Source: Chlamydiota bacterium (lineage in GTDB: Bacteria; Chlamydiota; Chlamydiia; Chlamydiales; Rhabdochlamydiaceae). Taken from it: DNA of 13,555 nt. A model generated the notes under the pieces. That model had not been told where the DNA came from. It ran no database searches and saw nothing but the letters and a program-made list of their open reading frames with translations. This document shows positions 1-7,136 of the stretch, one piece after another. A program made the position numbers and the translations under genes. The DNA lies in contig JAAKFC010000023.1 of the NCBI GenBank assembly GCA_011065225.1, positions 1-13,555 of the forward strand, written 5' to 3'. Position 1 is the stretch's first letter. Every line of letters starts with the position of its first letter.

Positions 1-4
1 TCAA

Positions 5-118
5 ATCGATTTTGAGGTGATTTTGGTGTCGAAACCCATCGTTTCCAAGTTGGCATACTCAATAGAGTAGACGACTTGGAAACGATGGGTTTCGGCGACG
101 AAAGCGCCCAAAAGCGAT
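5..118. repeat. Long imperfect hairpin / inverted-repeat element
   Basis: Bases 30-50 and 74-94 form a perfect 21-bp inverted repeat. The pairing continues inward to a small apical stem (TACTC 56-60 with GAGTA 65-69, loop AATA 61-64). It continues outward, with several G-T wobbles and a 1-nt register shift, to about 5 and 118 (for example 5-8 with 115-118 and 10-14 with 109-113). A run of seven T at 128-134 lies ten bases past the right arm on the plus strand. No gene is convincingly encoded: the plus-strand frame open from the left edge ends at 70, and a 26-codon ORF (85-165) lies in and beyond the right arm. The wobble-preserving arms suggest either a structured RNA or terminator, or a palindromic dispersed repeat. 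The identity of the family is unknown to me. Confidence 0.7.
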
Positions 119-231
119 CATCCGATATTTTTTTACAGCCTCGAAATCAGCTCAAGACGCGTTAGCGCCGGACATGGCTACAAAGTCAGCCGTGCTGCTT
201 GCTATGGAGACCCCCACACAAGAAATCTCAC
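119..231. other. Intergenic tail with no recognisable gene
   Basis: This stretch follows the hairpin and reaches the stop codon of the minus-strand membrane gene. It contains a T-run (128-134) and a weak GGCT/AGCC stem (176-191). Short frames such as one starting at ATG 174 have no supporting features. It has the feel of a non-coding repeated sequence continuous with the hairpin, but repetition cannot be shown inside this window. Confidence 0.4.
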
Positions 232-978
232 CTATATTTCTTTGTCGGATTCCTTCTTATCCACATAGAGTTTGTCGTAAAAATGTACGGCTAAAGAACA
301 GAGCAAAAGTAGTGTAGAAACCATCAAAAGAATGACATTTGCAATGACCTGTCCAATCAAAAATGTCACCATTCCAAAGATACCAATGGCAGCAAGACAT
401 GTCTTGCCAATTACCCGTATCAAGGCAAGTTTAAATTCTGGACTTCCTATTTCGGCATGAATCAATTTATTTGATTGTGTCTTTAGGCCAGAAAGAGCTG
501 TCGTAAATAAGGCCGTACTTCCCAAAAAACCAAACGTACTGAGATAAACAGCTTGCGTTGCAGAAAGTTGAATGATATTTTCTTTTTGACAGATCTCAAT
601 GCCTTCTGCAATAAGATCTGTAGCTAAGGCAGATCGGACAAAAACATTTTTAGTTTCTACAGAAATATCCCAAAATGAGCCCTTGAACAAACTCTCTTTA
701 AATTGCACAATGGATTTGCCAAGCTTTTTCAAATCCCCAGGAAAATCTATCCAAAAAAAGACATGATTAAAATTACCTAAAAGCTCTTTACATTCTTTTC
801 CCGTTTGCGAGAGCCCGATTGAACACCAATCGATCCACTTAAGCATTTTCAAAGCAGGCCGCAAAGCCATATTGTGAAATCCCTTAGGCGTGCAAATATA
901 CTCGTTTGCAACACTCAAAGAAGTCTGCTGCGGCTCTTCTACAACAGGGGGCTGAGAACTATTAAATATAGAAAACAT
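232..978 (-). CDS. Hypothetical membrane protein, tandem paralogue 1
   Basis: The product is a 248-residue protein that I do not recognise. There is no signal peptide; a polar N-terminal part (1-140) precedes three hydrophobic stretches at about 144-165, 184-209 and 211-232, and the tail is charged and lysine-rich. It is clearly related to the gene just upstream (986-1660). Shared blocks are LGKSIV (86-91), TFGFLGSTALF (148-158, TIGFVGSSALF in the partner) and IG..C....GIFGM.TF (190-206). The start at 978 lies 7 nt after the partner's stop, and no Shine-Dalgarno sits at normal distance; an AAGGAA at 1009-1014 lies beyond a palindrome. It is probably the last gene of an mgtE-led operon. Clustered C-terminal hydrophobic segments would fit a chlamydial inclusion-membrane type protein, but that is inference. 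Confidence 0.8.
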   Translation of the reverse strand: MFSIFNSSQPPVVEEPQQTSLSVANEYICTPKGFHNMALRPALKMLKWIDWCSIGLSQTGKECKELLGNFNHVFFWIDFPGDLKKLGKSIVQFKESLFKGSFWDISVETKNVFVRSALATDLIAEGIEICQKENIIQLSATQAVYLSTFGFLGSTALFTTALSGLKTQSNKLIHAEIGSPEFKLALIRVIGKTCLAAIGIFGMVTFLIGQVIANVILLMVSTLLLLCSLAVHFYDKLYVDKKESDKEI

Positions 979-1004
979 AATAATATTATAACATAATATT
1001 ATTA
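978..1004. repeat. Perfect 12-bp AT palindrome between paired genes
   Basis: Bases 978-989 and 993-1004 are exact reverse complements separated by three bases (990-992). On the minus strand the hairpin covers the last codons and stop of the upstream membrane gene and reaches the A of the next gene's ATG. The AAGGAA at 1009-1014 lies just 5' of it. If the hairpin forms in mRNA it would bring that Shine-Dalgarno to about 6 nt from the start codon. Confidence 0.65.
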
Positions 1005-1660
1005 ATATTTCCTTGTTTTAAATTATTTTTAGGATAAAGAGAGATAAAATAATATTTTGAAATAGACATAGAGAGGGAGATTGTCGAAATACCAAGCATG
1101 ACCCACTTTGCGTGGATCCCTCCCCCAAAAGCAAAGGTGATCATACCAAAAATGCCTGTCACAAGGCCACAGATCCGACCAATCAGCTTGAGAAGGGCAA
1201 GATTGAATGCATATCCCCATCTTTGTGAAGACATTAATTGGCCAAAATTTTTCTTTATACCCGTCATACTCTTTAGAAATAGAGCCGAACTCCCGACAAA
1301 TCCTATAGTATCTAAAATAGAAAATTGATAGCTCGTGAGGAGGATCATTCCCTCTTCATGGGCGATTTGTATACCACTGACAAATATGCCAATAATTGAA
1401 GTAAATTTTTTAAATACATTGATGATTCTTTCAATATATTCTCCCAAGGTCCCATAGTGGCTGAGTGAGACGATCGATTTCCCCAATTTCGAGACTTTAG
1501 TTGGCATATCCATCACGTTGAGAAGAGAATTAGAACGGCTGCAAATCCAATGAGACCGAAGTGCTTGCTCTGTAGGCTCATTCGCCCAAGCCAGACATCG
1601 CAGAGAGGGCTTAAAGGCGAGTTTTTGGCAGGCACTAGGATCAAAAGTTAAGCCAGTCAT
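986..1660 (-). CDS. Hypothetical membrane protein, tandem paralogue 2
   Basis: The product is a 224-residue protein of unknown function, homologous to its neighbour at 232-978. Common features are an early [FL][KR]P[SA]L..L.W block (about 16-25), LGKSIV (59-64), TIGFVGSSALF (118-128) and IG..C....GIFGM.TF (160-176). Hydrophobic stretches lie at about 84-100, 112-131, 155-180 and 184-205. There is no signal peptide. The ATG at 1660 overlaps the mgtE stop codon as ATGA, so translation is probably coupled to mgtE. Compared with its paralogue it lacks about 15-20 residues at the N-terminus and has a short AT-rich tail encoded in the downstream palindrome. A role at a host-facing or inner membrane is possible; nothing in the sequence fixes it. 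Confidence 0.8.
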   Translation of the reverse strand: MTGLTFDPSACQKLAFKPSLRCLAWANEPTEQALRSHWICSRSNSLLNVMDMPTKVSKLGKSIVSLSHYGTLGEYIERIINVFKKFTSIIGIFVSGIQIAHEEGMILLTSYQFSILDTIGFVGSSALFLKSMTGIKKNFGQLMSSQRWGYAFNLALLKLIGRICGLVTGIFGMITFAFGGGIHAKWVMLGISTISLSMSISKYYFISLYPKNNLKQGNINNIML

Positions 1661-3150
1661 AAAATCACCGCACTGATTCCGATTGCGATGAGAAAATAGA
1701 TGACCATAGAGAAAAAATCATTGAAGGCCGTTACAATGGGCCCTGAGGCTACAGCGGGATCGATTCCTAATCTCACAAAGAAAAAAGGAGACAAAACACC
1801 GAGAAGCGTTCCAGAAAGACAGGCCCCAAAAAGCCCCGTGCTTACAATGAGTCCAATAAATAGAGGATTTGTCACCGTCCCAGTTAGACCTACAAAATCC
1901 ATTGTATAGACTAAAACCCCACAGAGAACCCCAAAGAAAATCCCTGCCATGAGCCCTAAGCGCAATTCTTTATAGATTGCTTTTCGTCGATTTCCCGGTG
2001 TAATAAATCCAAGTGCCATACTCCGAACAAGAACGGTCGAACACTGAATGCCGATATTTCCCGACATTCCAGTGATAAGGGGAACAAAAAACAGAACAAA
2101 AGTGAGCATGCTATTTTCAAATTTTTCAAAAGAGGATATTACTCCAACATTGATGAGTCCTGCACAAAGGGTCACAATAAGCCAGGGACTGCGCGATAAA
2201 AAGCGTTTGAAAGAGGTCTCATTTTCTCCCACTTTCTCACTAGTACCAGCCACACTTCCAATCGTTTCATCAAGGATATCTTCAAGGGCATCTACAACAT
2301 CTTCATAGGTGATCACGCCAATCAAACAACTCTTTTCATCCACGACAGGCAAAGCACTGATCTTATAGCGCTCAACAATCTCCACTACTTCTTCTCGAGA
2401 GACATTAGCTATGACTTTGTGCAAAATGGGAAGCATTACTTGCTTAAGGGGAAGATCAGGATCATTTACAATGAGATTTCGTGCAGGTACATATCCTTGC
2501 AATTCTCCCTCTTGATTCAAAATGAAAATACGCCTTGTGAGATCGATTCCGGGGTTATTTCGCATCGTGACGGCTACCTGACTAATAGTCGTCTCCATAG
2601 AAAAAGCAAAAAATTCATTTGTCATCAATCGCCCTGCCGTATTGCGGGCGTTTTTTTCAATTTCGCTGATGCGCAAGGCTTTGGAGGGCTCTAAACTTCC
2701 AATCAATTTGCGATAACGTCGCTCAGAGAGGTCCTCGAGCACTTCAACAGCCTCATCAGGAGGCATTTGATTGATGACCGGAACAATCTCCTCATCGGAA
2801 ATCTCTCGGAAGACAGCAATCCTGGTGCTGCTATTGGTGTTAACCATAAATTTGATTTGCTCTTCAATCGTTGTAAAATTTTGAAAGAGAATGGCACGCG
2901 CATTCGGAGGAAGGCGGGAAGCGGCAAAAGCCAAATCGACAGCAGAATGCTCTGCAGCAATTTTGGCTACATCATGAACCACAACAGCTTGAGTCGGTTT
3001 ATGGAGTGCCTTTTCAAGCTTCTCTATGAGAATATCATCAAGTGTTGCGGTCTTAGAATCCTGTAGGATCTCAACTTCTTTTTTTTCAACCATGGCAAAC
3101 ATACCCAAAGTAAACTCAAAAATTATTTTTTTACAGCCCTTGCTTTCCAT
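1657..3150 (-). CDS. mgtE: Magnesium transporter MgtE
   Basis: The protein matches the MgtE family of Mg2+-gated magnesium channels in the inner membrane. Domains from the N-terminus are: a superhelical MgtE N domain (about 40-165, with PPDEAVEVLEDL at 130-141), two CBS domains (about 176-235 and 239-295, the second with ALPVVDE and VITYEDVVDALED), a plug helix, and a five-helix pore (322-497). Pore hallmarks are FFVPLITGMSGNIGIQCST (354-372), DPAVASGP (464-471) and the selectivity-filter-type Asp at 478 in AFND. In the family, CBS domains sense cytosolic Mg2+ and close the pore. At 497 residues it is longer than the usual 450 or so. The ATG at 3150 has a close AAGG, but M17 or M20 (3093) are plausible starts because the region between carries a DNA motif mirrored upstream of typA. 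It heads a probable operon with the two membrane genes. Confidence 0.95.
   Translation of the reverse strand: MESKGCKKIIFEFTLGMFAMVEKKEVEILQDSKTATLDDILIEKLEKALHKPTQAVVVHDVAKIAAEHSAVDLAFAASRLPPNARAILFQNFTTIEEQIKFMVNTNSSTRIAVFREISDEEIVPVINQMPPDEAVEVLEDLSERRYRKLIGSLEPSKALRISEIEKNARNTAGRLMTNEFFAFSMETTISQVAVTMRNNPGIDLTRRIFILNQEGELQGYVPARNLIVNDPDLPLKQVMLPILHKVIANVSREEVVEIVERYKISALPVVDEKSCLIGVITYEDVVDALEDILDETIGSVAGTSEKVGENETSFKRFLSRSPWLIVTLCAGLINVGVISSFEKFENSMLTFVLFFVPLITGMSGNIGIQCSTVLVRSMALGFITPGNRRKAIYKELRLGLMAGIFFGVLCGVLVYTMDFVGLTGTVTNPLFIGLIVSTGLFGACLSGTLLGVLSPFFFVRLGIDPAVASGPIVTAFNDFFSMVIYFLIAIGISAVIL
3101..3124 (-). promoter_or_regulatory. mgtE-side copy of mirrored divergent-promoter motif
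   Basis: Read on the minus strand, this matches the typA-side motif at 3222-3244 except for one extra base in a run of A (plus strand), so the two form an inverted repeat of 23/24 bases. It ends 8 bases upstream of the possible mgtE start at 3093 and lies inside the longer reading of mgtE. The reading frames of the two copies differ, so the conservation is at DNA level, as for a promoter or an operator. Confidence 0.45.
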
Positions 3151-3221
3151 CGACCTTAATTCATTGGAATAGGGCCTACTTCAAGGGGTAAAAACCTAGC
3201 GCGCAAACTGGCAAAATTCTC

Positions 3222-3244
3222 AATTTTTGAGTTTACTTGGGTAT
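3222..3244 (+). promoter_or_regulatory. typA-side copy of mirrored divergent-promoter motif
   Basis: This copy contains TTTTTGAGTTTACTTGGG and is followed by TATAGTATAAA (3242-3252), which offers TATAGT or TATAAA as a -10 element. The motif ends 54 bases before the preferred typA ATG. Together with its mirror image at 3101-3124 it brackets a 97-base centre. Exact -35 and -10 assignment is not secure. Confidence 0.45.
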
Positions 3245-3250
3245 AGTATA

Positions 3251-3270
3251 AAAAAAAGAAGGCTTTTTTT
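3251..3270 (+). promoter_or_regulatory. A7G/CT7 hairpin in the typA leader
   Basis: AAAAAAAG (3251-3258) and CTTTTTTT (3263-3270) form a perfect 8-bp inverted repeat with AAGG as the loop. It lies 28 bases before the typA ATG at 3299. It ends in seven T and so resembles a weak intrinsic terminator or attenuator, but the stem is nearly all A-T. Confidence 0.3.
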
Positions 3271-3298
3271 CAATAACCTATTCTCCTATACTGACCCT

Positions 3299-5116
3299 AT
3301 GTACCCCCCTGAAAAAATCCGCAATATTGCCATCATTGCCCATATTGATCATGGGAAAACCACTCTCCTTGACAGCCTGCTCAAACAATCCAATATTTTT
3401 CGTGACAATGAGCTCGTTCCAGAAAGGATCATGGACAGTTATGATCAGGAAAAAGAGAGGGGAATCACAATTTTTGCTAAGCATACAAGTGTTTTTTTCG
3501 AAGATTATAAAATCAATTTGATTGACACCCCTGGACACTCGGATTTTTCCGGTGAAGTGGAACGAGTATTAGGCATGGTCAATTGCGTTCTACTCCTCGT
3601 CGATGCCAATGAAGGGCCAATGCCTCAGACACGTTTTGTCCTCTCCCAGGCGCTCAAATTGGGCCTAAAGCCCATCGTTGTTCTCAACAAGATCGATCGC
3701 CCTGGCGCAGATTTTGATCGGGCACTCAATCTCACATTTGACCTCTTTGTCGAACTCGGCGCCAATGATGAGCAGCTGGATTTCACCGTTTGCTACGCCT
3801 CTGGGCTTTCGGGTTTTGCCATGCGCGAGATTGATGATCCACGCGAAAATATGCGTCCCCTCTTCCAACTGATAGTTGAAGCAGTTCCTCCTCCCCCTGG
3901 CAATCTCGATCTTCCCTTCTTAATGCAGGCGACAACGCTTTCCTATGATGATTTTATGGGTCGCCAAGCCTGTGGCAGGATCTTAGAGGGCAAAATCAAA
4001 AAGGGCGATATCATCACACGAATCAATGTAGATGGACATCCCTCTAAACATAAAGTAACCCGTATCGAAGGATATCACGGGCTTAAAAAAATCGAGATGG
4101 AAGAAGCCGGTGTCGGCGATATCGTCAGCATTGCAGGAATTCCCGAAGTAATGATTGGCGAGACTCTATGTGATTCTTCTCATATCATGCAACTTCCTCC
4201 CATCACCCTTGCTGAGCCCACGCTTTCTATCGAAATCATGGTCAACAATAGTCCCTTCGCCGGAAAAGATGGCAAACACATTACGATGAATAAAATCCGC
4301 GACCGGCTCCTGCAAGAGAAAAGGGCCAATATATCTCTCAAGATTGAAGACATCACTAAGCGCGAAGATGCTATGCGTGTTTCTGGACGTGGAGAGCTGC
4401 ATTTAGCTGTTCTCATTGAAGCAATGCGACGCGAAGGATACGAATTCACAATTTCTAAACCACAAGTAATCACTAAGGAAGAGGGAGAAAAAAAGCTCGA
4501 GCCCTATGAGGTCGCCCACATCGAAATTCCCGAAGAATATTCGGGTAAAATCATCGAGGAACTCTCTCGCCGCAAAGGAGAAATGCGCGCTCTTAGTACC
4601 AATGAGCACAAAATCACCACACTTGAGTTTTTGATTCCAACACGGGGGCTGATGGGCTATCGCAATCAATTCCTCACAGTCACGAGAGGACTTGGCATCC
4701 TCACGTCGATTTTTGATCATTTTGGTCTCTGGAAAGGGGCAATTCCCGGCCGCCAGCAAGGAGCTTTAGTCTCATTTTGTGCTGGGAGAACCACCCCCTA
4801 TGCCGCCTTCAACCTCCAAAGCAGAGGTGTCCTTTTCATCAAACCAAACGATGCAGTCTATGAGGGAATGATTGTCGGAGAAAATAATCGGGACAATGAT
4901 CTTGTGATCAATGTAACAAAAGAAAAACAGCTCACAAATGTCCGAGCATCAGGAACCGATGAAAATGTGATTCTCACACCACCTAGAGTCTTCAATCTAG
5001 AGCAAGCAATCGATTTCATTGAAAATGATGAGCTCATCGAGGTAACCCCTAACTTCATTCGTCTGCGGAAGCGCCATTTGAAGGAAAGCGATCGGAAACG
5101 GGCAAGAACCTCTTGA
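3299..5116 (+). CDS. typA: Translational GTPase TypA/BipA
   Basis: TypA/BipA is a ribosome-binding GTPase related to EF-G and LepA that supports ribosome assembly and stress or virulence adaptation. The G domain is complete: AHIDHGKT P-loop (14-21), RGITI switch I (54-58), DTPGH (76-80) and NKID (130-133). EF-G-like domains II, III and V follow, then the TypA-specific C-terminal domain ending in a RLRKRHLKESDRKR motif that is diagnostic for the family. An upstream TTG at 3227 keeps the frame open, but ATG 3299 gives 605 residues and MYPPEKIRNIAIIAH, which fits the normal family N-terminus. No good Shine-Dalgarno lies next to this ATG. It is transcribed divergently from mgtE and lies 71 bases before the menaquinone genes. 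Confidence 0.96.
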   Translation: MYPPEKIRNIAIIAHIDHGKTTLLDSLLKQSNIFRDNELVPERIMDSYDQEKERGITIFAKHTSVFFEDYKINLIDTPGHSDFSGEVERVLGMVNCVLLLVDANEGPMPQTRFVLSQALKLGLKPIVVLNKIDRPGADFDRALNLTFDLFVELGANDEQLDFTVCYASGLSGFAMREIDDPRENMRPLFQLIVEAVPPPPGNLDLPFLMQATTLSYDDFMGRQACGRILEGKIKKGDIITRINVDGHPSKHKVTRIEGYHGLKKIEMEEAGVGDIVSIAGIPEVMIGETLCDSSHIMQLPPITLAEPTLSIEIMVNNSPFAGKDGKHITMNKIRDRLLQEKRANISLKIEDITKREDAMRVSGRGELHLAVLIEAMRREGYEFTISKPQVITKEEGEKKLEPYEVAHIEIPEEYSGKIIEELSRRKGEMRALSTNEHKITTLEFLIPTRGLMGYRNQFLTVTRGLGILTSIFDHFGLWKGAIPGRQQGALVSFCAGRTTPYAAFNLQSRGVLFIKPNDAVYEGMIVGENNRDNDLVINVTKEKQLTNVRASGTDENVILTPPRVFNLEQAIDFIENDELIEVTPNFIRLRKRHLKESDRKRARTS

Positions 5117-5143
5117 GATGGCTTTCGGCCGAAGAGCTGGTGA

Positions 5144-5191
5144 ATGAGTTTTAAGAAATCCTCTCATAAAAAATCCCATTTCTCTTTATGA
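5144..5191 (+). CDS. Possible 15-codon leader peptide before ubiE
   Basis: ATG 5144 opens a 15-codon frame (MSFKKSSHKKSHFSL) whose TGA overlaps the ubiE ATG at 5188 as ATGA, the same junction used repeatedly in this operon. A weak AAGAG lies at 5132-5136. ubiE has no Shine-Dalgarno of its own, so this could couple ribosomes to it. The frame is very short and may be chance. Confidence 0.25.
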   Translation: MSFKKSSHKKSHFSL

Positions 5192-5901
5192 TGTTTTCCA
5201 TGACTGATCCAAGTGCGCAAAAACAAGTTTCGATGATGTTTAATGCAATCTCCAAGCGCTATGACCAGGTCAACAGAATTCTCTCATTTGGGATTGATCA
5301 GAAATGGCGAAAAACTCTGAGCGAGCACCTCCCTGAAAAAAAAAACTTGCGTCTTCTAGATTTGGCAACTGGTACTTGTGACCAATTGCTCTCTCTTATG
5401 GAGACCGAAAAAATTGCAGAGGCACTCGGGATCGATTTAGCACAAGAAATGCTAGCAATAGGAGAAAAGAAAGTGGCTGCAACTCCCTATGCGGAAAAAG
5501 TGGAGTTAAAACTCGCAAGTGCCCTTGAAATCCCTTCTTCAGACTCTTCTTTCGACTGCGTGACTATTTCATTTGGGATCCGCAATGTTCAAGGCAACTG
5601 CTTGCAAGAGATTTTTCGAGTCCTTGCCCCTGGGGGAAAAGCTCTCATCCTCGAATTTTCTTTGCCCCAGAATCGACTCATTCGTTCCTTGCACCTCTTT
5701 TACTTGAGAAAAATCCTCCCCGCTGTTGGAGGATGGGTCTCCAAAGAAAAAAGCGCCTATTCTTACCTCAACCAAACCATTGAGTCTTTTCCCTACGGAA
5801 AAGACTTCCTCGCCCTCATGGAAAAAGAAGGGTTTGTTGATTTGAGGGCTCTTCCCCTTACATTCGGCGTTGCCACACTCTATGTAGGAGAAAAACCATG
5901 A
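5188..5901 (+). CDS. ubiE: Demethylmenaquinone methyltransferase MenG/UbiE
   Basis: A class I SAM-dependent methyltransferase that carries out the last step of menaquinone synthesis, C-methylation of demethylmenaquinone at the membrane. Visible motifs are the SAM-binding LLDLATGTCD (56-65), GIDLAQEML (81-89), the UbiE signature FGIRNV (129-134) and RVLAPGGKALILEFS (144-158). The 237-residue length is normal. The usual GTGD of motif I reads GTCD. The start is uncertain between ATG 5188, 5191 and 5200, none with a clear ribosome site. The stop overlaps the menF ATG (ATGA at 5898). Since it leads a men operon, the menaquinone role is more likely than ubiquinone; UbiE homologues can serve both. 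Confidence 0.93.
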   Translation: MMFSMTDPSAQKQVSMMFNAISKRYDQVNRILSFGIDQKWRKTLSEHLPEKKNLRLLDLATGTCDQLLSLMETEKIAEALGIDLAQEMLAIGEKKVAATPYAEKVELKLASALEIPSSDSSFDCVTISFGIRNVQGNCLQEIFRVLAPGGKALILEFSLPQNRLIRSLHLFYLRKILPAVGGWVSKEKSAYSYLNQTIESFPYGKDFLALMEKEGFVDLRALPLTFGVATLYVGEKP

Positions 5902-7136
5902 CCGAGCAATCACGTACCCTTTGTGTAAACAACTCCAGACACTTTCACCGTTTTTCGAAACGAGAAATCTCTGGACCACTAGATCTTTTTTGCTGGCTCA
6001 AAGAGCAAGAGACTTCCATAAAAGTCTATTGGCAAGATCGCGATGGAACAGAAATTGCTGCAGTGGGAAGTGTTCTCATTCTACGTACTCCCCCTTGTTT
6101 CGAAAAAGGCAACGATTCTCCCGCTAGATTTTGGGGAGGACACGCCTTTTTTCCCAGCCATATCCCAAAAGACGATGTGTGGAATTCTTTCCCTCGCGTC
6201 TGCTTTTTTCTTCCTCAAACAGAAATCATCCGTAGGGAAGGAAAAATCGAAGTCATCACAAACAGCATCAATGGCCCTCTTTCGGAAAGCCCCATTCACG
6301 CAGGATATTTTGCAAAAGGACAAATGAGCCTCAAAGCCCCAGACCATTTCCCCACGGAGAAAAACTGGATGCGACTGATTGAACAATCTCTTGGAGAAAT
6401 CCAAACCTCTGTCTTCGAAAAAGTCGTCATGGCCCGCCGCTCGACCCATTTTTTTGAGACCGCTACAGATCCCTTTGAGATCCTCTCTCGCTTGCCCACA
6501 AAAAGAACCATCCGTTTTGCCTTTCAATTTGGCAAAGATGCAGTTTTTATCGGAGCCACGCCTGAACGATTATTCAAACGAGAAGGGAATCAACTCTATA
6601 CAGAAGCCGTTGCAGGCACACGCAAAAGAGGACAAACCGAAGAAGAAGATCTCGCTCTTGAAAAAGAGCTTTTGAGAGACACCAAAGAGCGGCGCGAGTT
6701 TGCCTTCGTGAAACAATCGATTGAAGAAGGTCTAAAGCCCCTCTGCGAAAAATTGCAGTCTCAGGAAGAAGATGATGTGATCAAAACTCCCAATGTCCAA
6801 CACCTTCACAATGCATTTGAGGGGAAATTATTAGAAGGCGTACATGATGCTGCAATTTTAAGCGCTTTGCACCCCACGGCAGCAATGGGGGGGTTGCCCA
6901 AATCATCAGCACTTGAGCATCTTCTCAAACATGAGCCCTTTGAAAGAGGATGGTACGCTTCTCCTCTTGGCTACTCTAGTGAAAAAGAGGCTGAATTTGC
7001 TGTGGGGATCCGCTCTGCTCTCGTAGAAAAAGACAAAATCCACTTCTTTGCGGGAACTGGAATCGTATCCGGCTCCTCCCCAGAAAAAGAGTGGGAAGAA
7101 TTAGAGCACAAAGTCTCCCTATGGAGAAAAATATGA
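5898..7136 (+). CDS. menF: Isochorismate synthase MenF
   Basis: MenF converts chorismate to isochorismate, the entry reaction of the classical menaquinone pathway, with Mg2+. The 412-residue protein has a variable N-terminal half and a chorismate-binding C-terminal domain. Family motifs are EKVVMAR (174-180, with the catalytic-base-type Lys 175), FIGATPERL (217-225), EAVAGTRKRG (236-245), LHPTAAMGG (324-332), ERGWYASPLG (349-358) and AGTGIVSGSSPEKEWEE (385-401). The Lys plus the menD neighbour support isochorismate synthase over anthranilate or salicylate synthase. The ATG overlaps the ubiE stop, and its own stop overlaps the menD ATG. Confidence 0.94.
   Translation: MTEQSRTLCVNNSRHFHRFSKREISGPLDLFCWLKEQETSIKVYWQDRDGTEIAAVGSVLILRTPPCFEKGNDSPARFWGGHAFFPSHIPKDDVWNSFPRVCFFLPQTEIIRREGKIEVITNSINGPLSESPIHAGYFAKGQMSLKAPDHFPTEKNWMRLIEQSLGEIQTSVFEKVVMARRSTHFFETATDPFEILSRLPTKRTIRFAFQFGKDAVFIGATPERLFKREGNQLYTEAVAGTRKRGQTEEEDLALEKELLRDTKERREFAFVKQSIEEGLKPLCEKLQSQEEDDVIKTPNVQHLHNAFEGKLLEGVHDAAILSALHPTAAMGGLPKSSALEHLLKHEPFERGWYASPLGYSSEKEAEFAVGIRSALVEKDKIHFFAGTGIVSGSSPEKEWEELEHKVSLWRKI

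Noticed and set aside
85..165. 26-codon plus-strand ORF in the right arm of the long hairpin
   Set aside because: Its sequence is dictated by the inverted repeat, and there is no Shine-Dalgarno; treated as chance coding.
174..231. Short plus-strand frame starting ATG GCT ACA AAG
   Set aside because: It has no ribosome site or family resemblance and runs into the 3' end of a well-supported minus-strand gene; more likely part of the intergenic repeat.
4403..4759. Long minus-strand frame antisense to typA
   Set aside because: It lies fully inside a strongly conserved gene, and its residue pattern is that of a shadow frame; the same applies to the other opposite-strand frames in mgtE and the men genes.
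5124..5133. TTCGGCCGAA palindrome after typA
   Set aside because: It is ten bases long with no T-run after it and no second copy seen; too short to call an operator or terminator.
7091..7132. Extended N-terminus of MenD
   Set aside because: Family alignment and the ATGA overlap favour ATG 7133; the extra residues lie in menF and have no family counterpart.
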